Assembly: GCA_963580285.1 (NCBI GenBank)
Contig: OY757011.1
Location: 118,921,874 to 118,985,873, forward strand
Source: Lucinisca nassula
Lineage: Eukaryota; Mollusca; Bivalvia; Lucinida; Lucinidae
Direction of reading: 5' to 3'
Length of the DNA stretch: 64,000 bases
Below the pieces are notes generated by a model. That model saw only the letters and a list, made by a program, of their open reading frames with translations, had not been told where the DNA came from and did not search any database. A program made the translations under genes and the position numbers. Positions within the stretch are counted from its first letter, which is position 1; each line of letters opens with the position of its first letter. This document shows, in pieces, positions 21,517-32,752 of this stretch.

Positions 21517-21590
21517 AGAAGCCAGATCTCTGCCCAGAAAAGACAAATAAGAAACTTGAGTTTGCTCATCTGACAAGAGTATTTATGGAA

Positions 21591-21921
21591 CAGTAGAACT
21601 TTGATGGCTCAAACATCAAATGCTCGTTTATCATGGCAGAGTCAAACCCGTTTTGAGACCCTAGGAAATTCCTCTACATAAGAAGTGTGGGATAATTAAG
21701 ATTTTCGACTTATCTCACAAACGTATGCTGCGTGTACTCATTAGAAATGTCTTGACGAGGCGATTCTAATGAGTACACACAGCATACAGTTTTATTATGG
21801 AACATCAAAAAGATGTCCCAAAATTAACCTCCTGGCATTAACCCTCAGTGGCTCGAACTACCCCCCGTATCAGACCGATTTTCATTGTCACAAAGGTGTT
21901 TGAGCCATTGAAGTTTGACTG
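21591..21921. mobile_element. TA MITE family G in the presumed USO1 3' UTR
   Basis: Left cagtagaactttgatggctc, right agccattgaagtttgactg followed by TA. Central hairpin with cattagaa ... ttctaatgagtacacac. It starts 75 bp after the USO1 stop codon. Confidence 0.65.
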
Positions 21922-22165
21922 TATAAAGAACAGCAAGGGTTCAGAGGAGACAGCCAGTTATGTGCAGGCTTGCCTGAGCCTCAGCTGTTTACATTCTCAG
22001 AAAAGGGATATAGAGTATAGAAAACTTCATACAGAGAGTTCAGAATGTTTTTCCATCCAAAAGACTGTGTATGTGTATCTGAAATCAGTGTTTCCACTTG
22101 TGTGATGCACCCGGTTTCACATGGGCACTACCTGATATACTGTCTAAAGTCCAGTGCAAACAACA

Positions 22166-22409
22166 GGGGCCAGTTGTTCAAAACTAACGACGTCGTTAGT
22201 TAACGTATCGTTAAAACTTTGATCATTAAATATGGCAAATATGCTGAAATTTTTGCTGAAAAAATGTGAGCAGCTTTTGCGGATGCAAAAGCTGCTCACA
22301 TTTTTTCAGCAAAAATACCAAAAATTTATATATTAAACTTGCTAGAACAGTTAACAATATGACCACTAACGAGCTCGTTAAGCTAACAATGCTTTGAACA
22401 ACTGGGCCC
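22166..22409. mobile_element. Palindromic MITE, family E
   Basis: Ends gggccagttgttcaaaac and gctttgaacaactgggcc. The centre is a strong hairpin (atgtgagcagcttttgc / gcaaaagctgctcacat). Confidence 0.7.
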
Positions 22410-22729
22410 TGGAGTCCAGATGCCAACCATGACACAGCAAGGATATGTGGGATGATTTTTGAGCCTTTAATGTTGATGGCTGACATTAGATCTGATGTTA
22501 TCTGTTCACCCTTACAGCATCTAGCAGAATTGGAGCAAATGATATTCATTTGCAGTAAATTGGTATTTATAAAAGCAGGTTTGATGTCAAACCTCATTTC
22601 CACTGAAAAATAAGGAAAAACAGTCATCTGCTCAAGAGTAATAATAACTATAATCATGTAAAATTCATGAAAAAAAGAAGTGGCAATAATCATATAAAAT
22701 TCACAAGTTGTGGCCAGAATCATGTAAAA
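22410..22729. other. Intergenic, short tandem motif
   Basis: Contains three imperfect copies of aatcatgtaaaattcatg-like units just before the next element. The 165-residue minus ORF spans MITE E and this stretch and is not credible. Confidence 0.45.
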
Positions 22730-23069
22730 TCCCTGTCACACCAGGGCTGCGTTCTCACGGCGTCCAAGAAAAATGCAGAACGCCGAGGTGCGCGCAGTAC
22801 GATCGCAAACATCGCCGTAGCAACGCAGTGGCGTCGCCAGTAGACGCGTTGGGATCGCGTAGAACGCCAAGCGACGGCGCGCATTTTGAGCATGCTCAAA
22901 ACAAACGCCGTCGCTCGGCGTTCTGATCAGAGCGCAGTGAGGTCGCCGTAAGGTTGCCATAGCAGCGCAGTAAGGTCTCCTACAACGCTACAGGAGCTCG
23001 GCAGGGGCGCACAGAGGTCTCCTACAATGCCATATAAGCTCCGCTTGTATAATTGATTAAATGAATGAT

Positions 23070-23382
23070 TGATTTGATATTAAACGTCCCAGTCAACACT
23101 GAATAGGTCATTTTGGAGACGTTGCTTCCAATTTTGTGGGACTTTTACCCAACTTTGAGATGAAATGACATCTCAAGCCCTGTCGCCCAATGAAACCAAT
23201 AGAGTTTACACGTATAAGCATGTTTACACCAAGAGAGTTTACACATATCTCGCACCGCTTTGCCTGGGCAGGCTTAAATCCTCTAAGCGGTTTACCAGTG
23301 CTCGTGTGAGGTCGGTTTCAGCTCTGCGTGGAAGCATCATGCAGCCCATCTATTTCTTCCAGTCCCGATGGGAGGGGGCCGC
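23070..23382 (-). mobile_element. SINE-4 copy nested in the GC-rich element
   Basis: From gatttgatattaaacgtccc to cccgatgggagggggccgc. Confidence 0.7.
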
Positions 23383-23520
23383 ACGCATGTATAAACAGTG
23401 GCTAGAGTAGAGTTTGATTGTGTACTGTCCCGAAAAACCTACTTCTGAGGTGACTCATCCCGGGTAAGGTAATGGCGGTGGACTTGCTCCTGCTTGCGGT
23501 GATTGCGGTGGACTTGCTTC

Positions 23521-23750
23521 CGACGGCACAGGAGTACTGGTAAACCGCTTAGGGGATCTAAGTTTGCCCAGGCAAAGGGGCGCGAGTCGGACCATCCGTG
23601 CTTATTAGCCCCATTAGCTTCATTGGGTGACAGAGATTGAGATGTCATTTCATCTCAATGTCTGGTAAAAGTCCCACAAAATTAGAAGCAACGTCTCCAA
23701 AATGACCTATAATGTGTTGATGGGACGTTAAACCTCAAATCAAACAAAAC
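23521..23750 (+). mobile_element. SINE-4 copy nested in the GC-rich element, 5' truncated
   Basis: Starts at caggagtactggtaaaccgc and runs to gggacgttaaacctcaaatc. Confidence 0.7.
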
Positions 23751-24237
23751 TGTTCGACTGATGAAGATGTCTGTTTACACTTTGAGAACGTCTTCAACAT
23801 GTGAGCGCCGTAAAAGCGCAGTGCACGCATTGAGAGCGCCGTAAAAGCGCAGTGCACGCATTGTGAGCGCCGTAAAAGCGCAGAGGAAGCGTCGTGAGAG
23901 CGCATACAATCGCCATCAAGAACGCCGCAGAATCACGATAGATCGCCGTGTAAGCTCCGTAGCAACGTCTTGGTCGCTGTAGGGACGCCATGACAGGTCC
24001 GTGTTCACAAAAATATCCCGTATTTCTTGCGATCTCGCGGCGTTCTGAAAAATTAAACAACGCCGTCCCATCGCAGTGAAAACGCGGCATAGTGTGACAG
24101 GGGCTTAAAATTCACAAGTTGCGGCCAGAATCATGTAAGATTCATGACTATTATGAAATATTCTTTGTATAACAGTAGTGATTACAATTATGTACAGTGC
24201 TTTTAGACTGTAACATAAAATTGGCTGTAATAATGAA

Positions 24238-24616
24238 CAGAGGACCCTTGTTATAGCGACAGTATTTGTTCTCTATGGTTGTGCCGTTATAAAGAATCCC
24301 CGTTAGGAGTATGATAGGTAATAAAAGGCCTTTTCACCATTATTACTCCAAGAAACAAATGCAATAGATGTTTGTTAGAATCGCCTCGGTGAGGCGATGC
24401 TAACAATTATCTATAACTTTTGATTCCTGGAGTATTAGATTAAAAGACACTTCCATGAGTATGGACTCGATTTGTGCATTTCCAAGTCGAGGGAAGCCCA
24501 CGCCGCACGGAACCAAGGTTATGCCTTTAGCTAAGTGGTCATTCAGTTGAAATTGGCATTAAAACGAGTTTTGCAGTTATAGTTATAACAAATGTCAGTA
24601 TAAAGAGGGTTGACTG
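24238..24616. mobile_element. TA MITE, family H
   Basis: Left cagaggacccttgttatagc, right aagagggttgactg followed by TA. Central hairpin gaatcgcctcggtgaggcga. Confidence 0.7.
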
Positions 24617-24619
24617 TAA

Positions 24620-25325
24620 AACTTTCTGTAAGAACAGTCATGGCCGCAGTCAAAATAAAATCCATTTAACGTTTAGCCCACCAACACAGTTGTCATCTGC
24701 TTTGTTATCTGCTGGTTACTTGAAAAGTCATTGTTGCAAACAATGCAGATGACATAAACAGACGACATTTTCAGATGGAGTTTTTCTTGATGTCTTAAGG
24801 GTTGATTGAAAGAAAACTACCAGCTGAAATATATGATTAAAGAGTGACCATCTTAAAGTGTGTTCCTTCAGAAGAAATTCACAGCAAAAGATATTCAATC
24901 TACTTTTCAGATATACAGACGTATTCCAGTATCCTCTCTCACCTTTAACCTTGTCCTGCAGAATACAATAATCCCTACTTTTGTAAACAGTGAGGATCTG
25001 AAGAAACCATCAGATCAGGGTCTACACAGTTTGTCAAAACAGTGTTGATCCAGAACATGACACAGTTTAGATCCTGAGCAGAAGTCATCAGAACAGGATC
25101 TAAACTGTGTCACTCAGTTTGTGAACTAGAATGAAAACATGTACAGTAAAATTCCTTCATTAAGACCACCTTTGGGACTGTTCAAAAGTGGTCTTTAAGA
25201 CCACTTTTGAACAGTTCCAAAGGTGGTCCCTGAACACAAGACCAAAGGTGGTCCCTGACCACAAGACACTGTTTTCAGATAACACTAAGGAAGAATAAAA
25301 ACAACAAAGAAAGTCTTTGACTGTT
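24620..25325. other. Intergenic, fragments of MITE families F and B and a small palindrome
   Basis: 24690-24805 is part of family F (gttgtcatctgctt..., cagatggagtttttcttgatg). 24970-25130 carries diverged core palindromes. 25160-25270 repeats gaccacctttgggactgttc in both orientations. Confidence 0.5.
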
Positions 25326-25626
25326 TTTTGTTTGTTTGATTTGAGGTTTAACATCCCGGTCAACACTGTAAAGGTCATTTTGGAGACGTTGCTTCCAATT
25401 TTGTGGGACTTTTACCCGACATTGAGATGAAATGACATCTCAAGCCCTGACGCCCAATGAAACCAATAGGGTTTATTAGCATGGACGGTCCGCCTCGCAC
25501 CGTGGTTCCTGGACAGGCTTAGATCCTCTAAGGGGTTTACCAGTACTAGTGTGCGGGCCGGATTCAGCTCTGCGTGGAAGCATCATGCAGCCCCTATATT
25601 TCTTCAAGCCCCTATGGGTGGGGCGT
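25326..25626 (-). mobile_element. SINE-4 copy
   Basis: From gtttgtttgatttgaggttt to cccctatgggtggggcg. Confidence 0.7.
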
Positions 25627-25739
25627 AAGTCTTTGACTGTATTCTTCTCTTTGAATATTGAGTGATCTGACCAAAGACTGCACAGTTAGACATTGTACCT
25701 CCAATGCAGTGTTCAAGCAGATGACATTGTATTCTTTTT

Positions 25740-26705
25740 GTTGTGCCTGCTAGTAGCATGGCGCGATATAGGCGCCCGGTTTTCCGTGCGTTCGTTTGTC
25801 CATCCGTTTGTCAAGGCGTCAACATTTGCGACCATCCTAGCCTTCACCCTGATGGTCAAGTTTATTTCTCAAGAACTGTAAGAGCTTCATTAATGATACT
25901 TGGTACAAACTTGTATCTGGAGATGACAACTTACATGCAAGCATCCATATTTGACCTTGACCTACATTTCATGGTTCACTGACTTTGTAAAATATTGCGA
26001 CCACCCTTGCGTTCACCCTAATGCTCAAGTTTATTTCTCAAGAACTATAAGAGCTTCATTAATGATATGTTGTACAAAATTGTATCTGTGGATGGAAACT
26101 TGAATGCAAGCATCCATATTTGACCTTGACTTACATTTCAATGTTCACTTACTTTGTAAAATATTGCGACCACCCTAGCGTTCACCCTAATTGTCAAGTT
26201 TATTTCTCAAGAACTAAAAGAGCTTTATTAATGATACTTGGTACAAACTTGTATCTGGGGATGGTCACTTAAATGCAAGCATCCATTTTTAACCTTGACC
26301 TATATTTCATGGTTCACTGACTTTGTCAAATATTGCGACCACCCTAGCATTCACCCTAATGGTCAAGTTTATTTCTCAAGATTTACTAGAGCTTCATTAA
26401 TGATATTTGGTGCAAACTTGAATCTGGGGATGGCAACTTAAATGCAAGCATCCATATTTGACCTTGACCTAAATTTCATGGTTCACTGACTTTGTAAAAT
26501 ATTGTGACCACCCTAGCGTTCACCCTAATGGTTAAGTTCATTTCTCAAGAATTATTAGAGCTTCATTAATGATACTTAGTACAAGCTTGCATTTGAGAAT
26601 GGAATCTTTTGTGCAAGCATTTATGTTTGACCTTGACCTACATATCATGGTTCGATGACTTTGCGCCCCCACAGGCGCAACTTAGCCTTCCGTGGAATTC
26701 TTGTT
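25740..26705 (+). mobile_element. Helentron-like element with six ~160-bp cores
   Basis: 5' end gttgtgcctg, inverse caggcgcaac at 26673-26682, small hairpin ttccgtggaa and terminal ttcttgtt. Cores contain gcgaccaccctagcgttcac and atttgaccttgacctac. A SINE-3 copy starts directly after. Confidence 0.7.
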
Positions 26706-26915
26706 TATTTTGAGCCAGCCGGATGGGCGTCTGACTAATGATCGGGAGGCCACAGGTTCAATATCTAACAGGGTCAGCAACACCTTAAGTGGAGATTGAT
26801 CATGAAATCTTTTCTACGGTCATTCTCTTCATCTGTTCAAGAAGGGTAGTTGTCAGTTTTCTGGCAGAAGAATGTGCACTGTACTGGTTTACCTCTTATG
26901 TATAAGTCTACTCAG
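26706..26915 (+). mobile_element. SINE-3 copy, degraded
   Basis: Contains ggaggccacaggttcaat (B-box-like), ggagattgatcatgaaatct, agaatgtgcactgtactgg. The tail is missing. Confidence 0.6.
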
Positions 26916-26929
26916 GATTCCTGATTGAG

Positions 26930-27776
26930 GCGATTCTAATGAGTACTCACAGCATGCCTTTAATTCAAAGAAGCTCAAAATGATATCCTCAAAATGCCAT
27001 CTGAGCGGGCACAATGTTGAACCCACAGTGGATTGAACTAGCCTTGTCTCAAACAACTATCAATGGTCCCACAAATGTTCGAGCTATTGAAGTTCTACTA
27101 AATTATTTTGTTCATTCGATCATCAAAATTGATAGTTATAAGTGCACATGCAGGCATCATGCTCTTGAGACGAGCATAAAAAAGTTTACTTGTATAACCT
27201 TGAGGAGAGTCATTAATTTGCATGTATTGTCCCTTTCATATTGAAAGGTCTACTTCAACTCATCATCTCTCTTCAGAAGTGAAGTTTGTTTCCAGTGAAG
27301 GAAATTCTTTTCTTCATGAGTGATCACTGATTGAAGGCACCAACTCAATGAGGGAAATGCTTTTGATGTCTTCACCTTAAACTGGCAGCTATTTTCTGTT
27401 TTGTTATGTCTTGTTTCTATTCAGCAAAACCGTCTTAACAAATACACGTACCTACATGTAATTCATTTGTGGAGAATGATCATGAAATCCTTTCTTTGGT
27501 CATTCTCGGGTCATTTGTCAGTTTCTGGTGAAAGAATGTGCACTGTACCAGTTCCATGCATGCAGTAGACTTAGATCAGACAGCTCTTAAGAGGCTTTCT
27601 CTTTAGATCTACACAATTTGAAATTTAGATGTTAACAATAGTATGAACCGTAGGATATGACAAAGCATCCCTAATTTGATGAAAGTGTCAAGTTATGCTT
27701 ATAGTTTATTGTAACCAAAGGGAGATTACTGCTTTTTCTGTGTAACAGAATTCCAGTTATTATTTAGCATATATAC
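26930..27776. other. Intergenic, MITE G remnant and SINE-3 scraps
   Basis: 26930-27105 ends gttcgagctattgaagttct, a family G right arm. 27470-27570 is a SINE-3 body fragment. The remaining sequence is unrecognised and no exon with a supported border was found. Confidence 0.45.
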
Positions 27777-27966
27777 ACCATGACCTGTCCATTATAACAT
27801 GGTTTGGGATATAACACAATTTAAAATTGAATCCCAAAAATGTATAAATTATACAAAAATATGAACATTTTTCCTATATAATCTATACATTTTTGTTTGG
27901 ATATAACAGTTTTTTTAACTAATGTGGTTTTTTGGCTTTGCACCCCAATAATAATGTTATAAAGAC
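27777..27966. mobile_element. TA MITE, family I
   Basis: caccatgacctgtccattat at the left, central aaaaatgtataaattata / tataatctatacattttt, right aataatgttataaagacc. Confidence 0.55.
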
Positions 27967-28139
27967 CCTAGACCCTTTAGTCTTAGAATTTATTTTAAAT
28001 TGTATTAGGATTTCAAATTTAGTCTAAACGTTCCAATATGCGGAACACAAAGTGGGATATTTGGTAGTGGCCCTGTGCTAAAAGGTCCATTAATTTTGAA
28101 AATTGGTCCCTGCTTCTGGAAAGTATTTGCCCTATGTTA

Positions 28140-28530
28140 ACCCTTTTTGTACCAGAAACTCCTAAACGGGTACTTGGCAAACAGTGCAGGCCCAGATCAG
28201 ATGCCTCTGATCAGGGCCTCCACTGTTTGCTAAAAGTTCAGTCATTTCCTAATAAATTTTGAAGAAAATTCAACCTGACACCCCTAAATTTTGAAATGGA
28301 CTCCTGCTATATATAAGGGGAAGCCTCAGTGGTGTAGTGGTTATGCTACACACCTTGTAAACCAGGGATCGCAGAATCGATCCCGGGCTTCTCCAGACTT
28401 TCAGATGAGTCTTTAAACCGAGGTCCCATCTTAATATGACCTTAGCTGTTGGTGAGACGTAAACCCCAAACACTCACTTGCTATATATAAGGAGGAAGAT
28501 TCCATTTGGAACAAAAAGGTCTAATGTAAA
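28140..28530. mobile_element. TTAA MITE family A carrying a SINE-2
   Basis: gttaaccctttttgtaccag at the left, central gcccagatcagatgcctctg, right arm tccatttggaacaaaaagg. The SINE at 28319-28478 splits tgctatatataagg, which is duplicated on both sides. Confidence 0.7.
28319..28478 (+). mobile_element. SINE-2, tRNA-derived, with 14-bp target duplication
   Basis: Head gcctcagtggtgtagtggtt (A box) and ggatcgcagaatcgatcccg (B box region), body ctccagactttcagatgagt, tail gttggtgagacgtaaacccc. Flanked by tgctatatataagg at 28305-28318 and 28479-28492. Confidence 0.85.
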
Positions 28531-29160
28531 GGAACAGGAAGTTGCTATATGGGGCCTGTTTTTCTGGAGTTTTGACCAAAGGGCCCATGTTCTCTGTGAG
28601 CCAGAAATATGCCTGTAAAGTGCATCGACATTTTAATCTGTAAAGCAAAGAACATGCCATTTTTTCAAAGAAAAGTTAGGTAGATGACTCAAAGGAAATA
28701 TTAAGCTATTTTTTTTTTTTTTTCTTTGAAAAATAAATATTTGAAAATATTGTCTTATCAGTTGTGCTTTACAGTTTTAGGGTTAAATCTAGTTTCTGAA
28801 ATTGTTTCATATAATATGAGGCTCACCGTAAATTTTTTATTTCATGTGGCTTTATAATTTCAGCTTGGCTAGTCTTGTTACAGTATTTGATTTCCTACAG
28901 CTTTTAATTATTATTATTAAAACCATTTCCTAGGATCATTTGTTCAAACAAATGATATTAGTTAACATATTATTTTTTATCATTTAATATGGCCAATTGG
29001 CCAATATCTTTGCTGATTTTTCCAGCAAAACAAAATGCTACTCATGTTTTCGTTTCAGCAAAAAAAAAAAATAACTGTGCATTAGATATTATACTTGCTG
29101 GTACAGTCAACACTGTGACCAATAACAAGCCCATAAGACTAATGATGCTTTGAACAACTG
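28531..29160. other. Intergenic with a family E MITE remnant
   Basis: 28930-29160 has cttgttcaaac at the left and gctttgaacaactgggccc at the right, the ends of family E. The rest is AT-rich with a poly(T) run and no recognised feature. Confidence 0.5.
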
Positions 29161-29309
29161 GGCCCATGTAATTACTTTCTAGAATCTGCTCATAAGTATG
29201 CAAATACCGGTAACCTCCTTGTTTTGACAAGAGTAGACAATATATTTGTTTGTACAAAGAATTTTGAAGAGTTTGTTCAGCTAATGATGCTTTGGCCATC
29301 TATGCCTCG

Positions 29310-29390
29310 AAAAGTGGGCCTACTCTTAAAGGAAAGAATTTGCTTCACTAGGAGCAAATTCTTTCCTTTAAGAGTAGGCCCCTGTTGAAT
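29310..29390. repeat. Hairpin, core of MITE family C
   Basis: gggcctactcttaaaggaaa and its inverse tttcctttaagagtaggccc enclose gaatttgcttc/gagcaaattc. This is the palindromic heart of family C without its TTAA ends. Confidence 0.6.
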
Positions 29391-29536
29391 AAATGGACAT
29401 TTTTTGAAAGACTTGCTTCCTCAGGTGTATCCATTCCTGTATAGATGTTTCATTTTATACCTTAACCAGTAACCTAAAAAAGGGGTCGAATAACTGCACG
29501 CTATAGTCGGTAACGAGCTATAATACCTTGTGCTGA

Positions 29537-29640
29537 AATCCCGGGCTTCTCCAGACTTTCGGATGAGTCTTTAAACCGAGGTCCCGTCTCTGTATGACCT
29601 TAGCTGTTAGTGAGACGTAAAACTAAAACACTCAAATTCA
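29537..29640 (+). mobile_element. SINE-2, 5' truncated, with target duplication
   Basis: aatcccgggcttctccagac to gttagtgagacgtaaaac. Flanked by ccttgtgctga on both sides (about 29526-29536 and 29644-29654). Confidence 0.75.
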
Positions 29641-29680
29641 AAACCTTGTGCTGACCTATAATACATCTAGTGACCGTTAA

Positions 29681-30804
29681 AGGGGCTCTTACACTGTCAC
29701 GATTTTGGCCACGACTCGCCACGATTTTTTAAATCGTGGTAAATCGTGAACAACGTCGTAGAGAAGTCGGCAGAGATCTTGAGGAATCGTGGTTGATCGT
29801 GATAGTTCGGGAGGGACCACAACTGTTTTGGACATGTTCAAAACATTCGTGACGAGTCGGCATCATTTTTCAAATCGTAGAGCGGTCGTAGAGAAATCGT
29901 AGCTCAGTCGTGAGCCGTCGTCGTGGTAATCGTGGTCAATCGTGACTGAATTCTACCACGATTGTGCTACGACGAGACAAGATCTACGATGCCTCTACGA
30001 TTCCGTTGCGACTGCCGTACGATCTACTACAATATCATGACGACTGCTCACAACAATGCAAGATTCACCAGTAATGCACTACGATTGATGACGACGCTAG
30101 CACGACTTATCCCGACGCTACGCCGAACGCACTACTTTCTCCACGTAACTTTGTACATGTGATTACCCAAGCAACTATGGTCAACTGTCACCTGTCGCTC
30201 CTGTTCCTCTGCACCTCCAGTTGTTCAGCCATTGCAATGTCATTTTCGATCATGTCTTGTTCGAGCTAAACTAAATTTTGAAGATACAGAAGCCTTTGAC
30301 CTGGCTGCAAAAACATTTTCGTCAGATGCTGTCTACAGAAATGGTTGAAACTGAATGACACTGTGCATTTGATGAACACTTTTATATACCCAGATCGTTA
30401 CAAATCCTGACGAATCGGGGGAAGTCTTGGTTAACCGTGAGTAAATCGTATCGAATCCTCCATGATCGTACTGAGTCTTTGATCATCGTGCCTTGGTCGT
30501 AGAGCAGTCTTGCAGGGATCGTGAGAAATCGTGTATGATCGTCTGATATCTTGAAGCAATCGTGGTGCAGTCGTAGAAGAATCCTAGAGGATCGTAAGAC
30601 ATCGTGGTCGATCGTAGAGGATCGTTGTAAATCGGCTCCATTATCGTACAGCAATCGTGATTGTTCGTAGCAATATCGTGAGTATTCGTAGGGTAGTGAA
30701 ATCGGAACCGTGTATGCCCCGATTTGCCACGATTTTCATGGTCCCAATTGGTCGTAGACAGTCGTGGACAATCGTGGTCAAAGTCGTGACAGTGTAAGAG
30801 CCCC
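29681..30804. mobile_element. Harbinger-like element built from the word atcgtgg/atcgtag
   Basis: TIRs aggggctcttacactgtcac and gtgacagtgtaagagcccc, with TAA on both sides. The matching empty site is readable in repeat J copy 2. The interior is made of dozens of degenerate atcgtgg/atcgtag words, on the + strand to about 29945, in reverse complement from about 29950 to 30165, and on the + strand again from about 30390. No transposase. ORFs at 29962 and 30382 are word artefacts. Confidence 0.75.
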
Positions 30805-31430
30805 TAATAGACCAGACCTACTTTTCAGGTACCTAACTTGCAAGTGTAAACAATAACATGCAACTTTTTATATACAGGAAAACAACGAAACAGCTAGTTA
30901 TAATCTCTGCAATATTGATTTAAACAGATTTTCAGCTAAATCCATACCTTCTCAGGCTTTCCTGGTTTGAATGGTCCTTTTGAATAATTGCTCACTGCTA
31001 CTGTGGCTGCGTCTCAACCGTAAAAATATTTTCTAAAGCCAAAATAAACTGTTTATTTGCAAACGTTCATACTGAGTGTTTAGGCTGATAAACTTTTATT
31101 CAAGCGTCCATGTTGTTTCTTACATCTCTGGCACGGTGACGTCAGAAACTTTGCACTCTTTGACATCACATGATACTACGTGTGCGTGCCTTGGCACTGA
31201 AAGTTTTTTAACATGCCACACTGTCTGCTGTCTTTCGCTAAAATTTTTGCATTATTGCAAAACCCCTTGATTGGTTTGAACTGTGGTATGAACTAAATAC
31301 ATGATTAGCGTCTTTAATAATAAAATTTAATAGGTTTGCCGCAACAATGTCATAGTGGCTCGCTGAAGCTTGCCCATATAAAATTGTCTTAAGCTCACCA
31401 ATTATATTTTATTATTAAAGACACTTACCA

Positions 31431-31645
31431 TGCATTTACTATTTACATTAGTGTGTTATTCCAATTTTATAGTCCTACAAAGTGATGGTGGGATCGAAAA
31501 TAATTTCATAGGCTGTCATAGAATGGAAAAAAATATGGAGTCATATTTATATTATATACATAAAAATAAAGAAGTTTTAATTTGGAAGGTTTTTTTGTTT
31601 CTTTTACTTTCCATCGCATGAGGTTTTAGATTGTGATATATTATA
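31431..31645. other. Intergenic, nothing recognised
   Basis: AT-rich. A 63-codon ORF (31430-31621) shows no family resemblance. Confidence 0.4.
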
Positions 31646-32070
31646 CCGTAAAAATCCTAAAAAATGGGACATCTTAACTTAGTCATTAGGTCTCTCACCG
31701 CCGTAGGTTCGAGCCTCGCTCGGGTCACGTGTGAGACGCCAAGTTCAGCAACGGAAGGTCAGGTGGTTTTTCTCCGGGTACTCCGGTTTTCGCCCACCTC
31801 TGATTAACGATCGGCTCGATATGAGTGAAATAATCTTGAAAGGGCCGTAAAACCCAAACCAAAAAAAAAAAAAAAAAAAAATCTTAAGGACCTACTGTAA
31901 TTCTCCTAAAATTTTAACAAATTTGTTTCATGATCCAGCAAGGAGTCCAGAAGGTGCAGTCAGACTGGCAAACAGTCTAGACCCTGATCAGTCTGCTCCT
32001 TCAGGAGCAGTCTGATCGGGGTCTACATTGCTTTGGCCTATCTATCCCAATATTAAATACCGTTACGGTA
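31646..32070. mobile_element. TA MITE family K carrying a SINE-1
   Basis: taccgtaaaaatcctaaaaa at the left. After the SINE comes aggacctactgtaattctcc, then the hairpin tctgctccttcaggagcaga. Compare 63151-63367. Confidence 0.6.
31678..31880 (+). mobile_element. SINE-1, 5' truncated
   Basis: Starts cttagtcattaggtctctca, B box gtaggttcgagcctcgctcg, ends in about 20 A. Flanked by atcttaa (31671-31677 and 31881-31887). Confidence 0.8.
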
Positions 32071-32590
32071 CAATCCTTCCCAGCAACTGGCTCAGTCAAA
32101 TGTGTATCTGACTGTTGAACAAGAGCTGGCAGGTTTGGTCTGGCTGGCTCCAGCATTAATGTTTCATGGAAATTGTATATGAACAATTTTCTACAGCCAT
32201 TCTGTTTAATGATTCAAGTGGGGCATTTGTCAGATACTAGCAAAAGAATGTTCTATGTACATAGTAGTTAATTGCTAAGAAAGACTAAACCTGTCCAGCT
32301 AAAATGTGGTTAGATTAACTGACACAGGTCAAACTGCTCCTCTAGGATCAGGTACAACACTGGTTCCTGTACTATGCAAAATATAAATTTGATAAGTTTG
32401 GGAGAAGAGATGACATTTTCAGATACAGTTTTACTCTGTATCTTAAGTGTTAAATTCTTAGACATTGTTAACAATGGATAGGTCTTGGGGGTTGAAATGA
32501 AGTGTAAATCAAGCAGCAAGATACATGATAAACATATATACAAATATTTGATCAGGAGTGGTTATGTGAGGCAAATGTGTCCTTTTCTTT

Positions 32591-32750
32591 CTGAGAAAAC
32601 TCCGTAGTGTAGTGGTTATGCTACTCGCCTTGTAAACCAGGGGTCGTAGGATCAATCCCAGGCATCTCCAGACTTTCGGATGAGTCTTTAAACGAAGGTC
32701 CCGTCTCCATATGACCTTAGCTGTTGGTGAGATGTAAAACTCAAACTCAC
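32591..32750 (+). mobile_element. SINE-2 copy with target duplication
   Basis: Head gtagtgtagtggttatgcta, tail gttggtgagatgtaaaac. Flanked by tccttttcttt at 32580-32590 and 32751-32761. Confidence 0.8.
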
Positions 32751-32752
32751 TC

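Larger units (their letters stand above)
22730..24103. mobile_element. Harbinger-like element built from a GC-rich word, with two SINE-4 insertions
   Basis: Ends ccctgtcacaccagggctgc and (right) gcggcatagtgtgacagggg, with TAA next to both (catgTAA ... TAAaattc). The interior is almost only degenerate forms of gcgccgtaaaagcgcag and acgccgtagcaacgc. GC content is far above the flanks. Two oppositely oriented SINE-4 copies (23070-23382, 23521-23750) sit inside. Small ORFs here are composition artefacts. Confidence 0.65.
29460..31430. repeat. Repeat J, copy 1 (interrupted)
   Basis: Inverse copy of 58890-59640. Shared phrases are ggtcgaataactgcacgcta, agaccagacctacttttcag, caataacatgcaac and tctttaataataaaat. 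It is interrupted by a SINE-2 piece (29537-29640) and by the word-built element (29681-30804). Confidence 0.65.

Noticed and set aside
22226..22723. 165-codon minus ORF as the missing PRIMPOL tail
   Set aside because: Half of it is MITE family E and the rest is not acidic or similar to the PrimPol tail. No supported acceptor.
22708..22960. Overlapping ORFs on both strands in the GC-rich element
   Set aside because: Stop codons are rare in the GC-rich word on either strand. Composition artefact.
27240..27400. Possible PRIMPOL last exon on the minus strand ending RDDELK-stop
   Set aside because: The acidic end is only suggestive. The rest does not resemble the PrimPol tail and no matching-phase acceptor stands out.
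29962..30654. ORFs rich in Arg/Thr/Leu in the word-built element
   Set aside because: Explained by the repeated cgatcgta-type words. No start context or domain.
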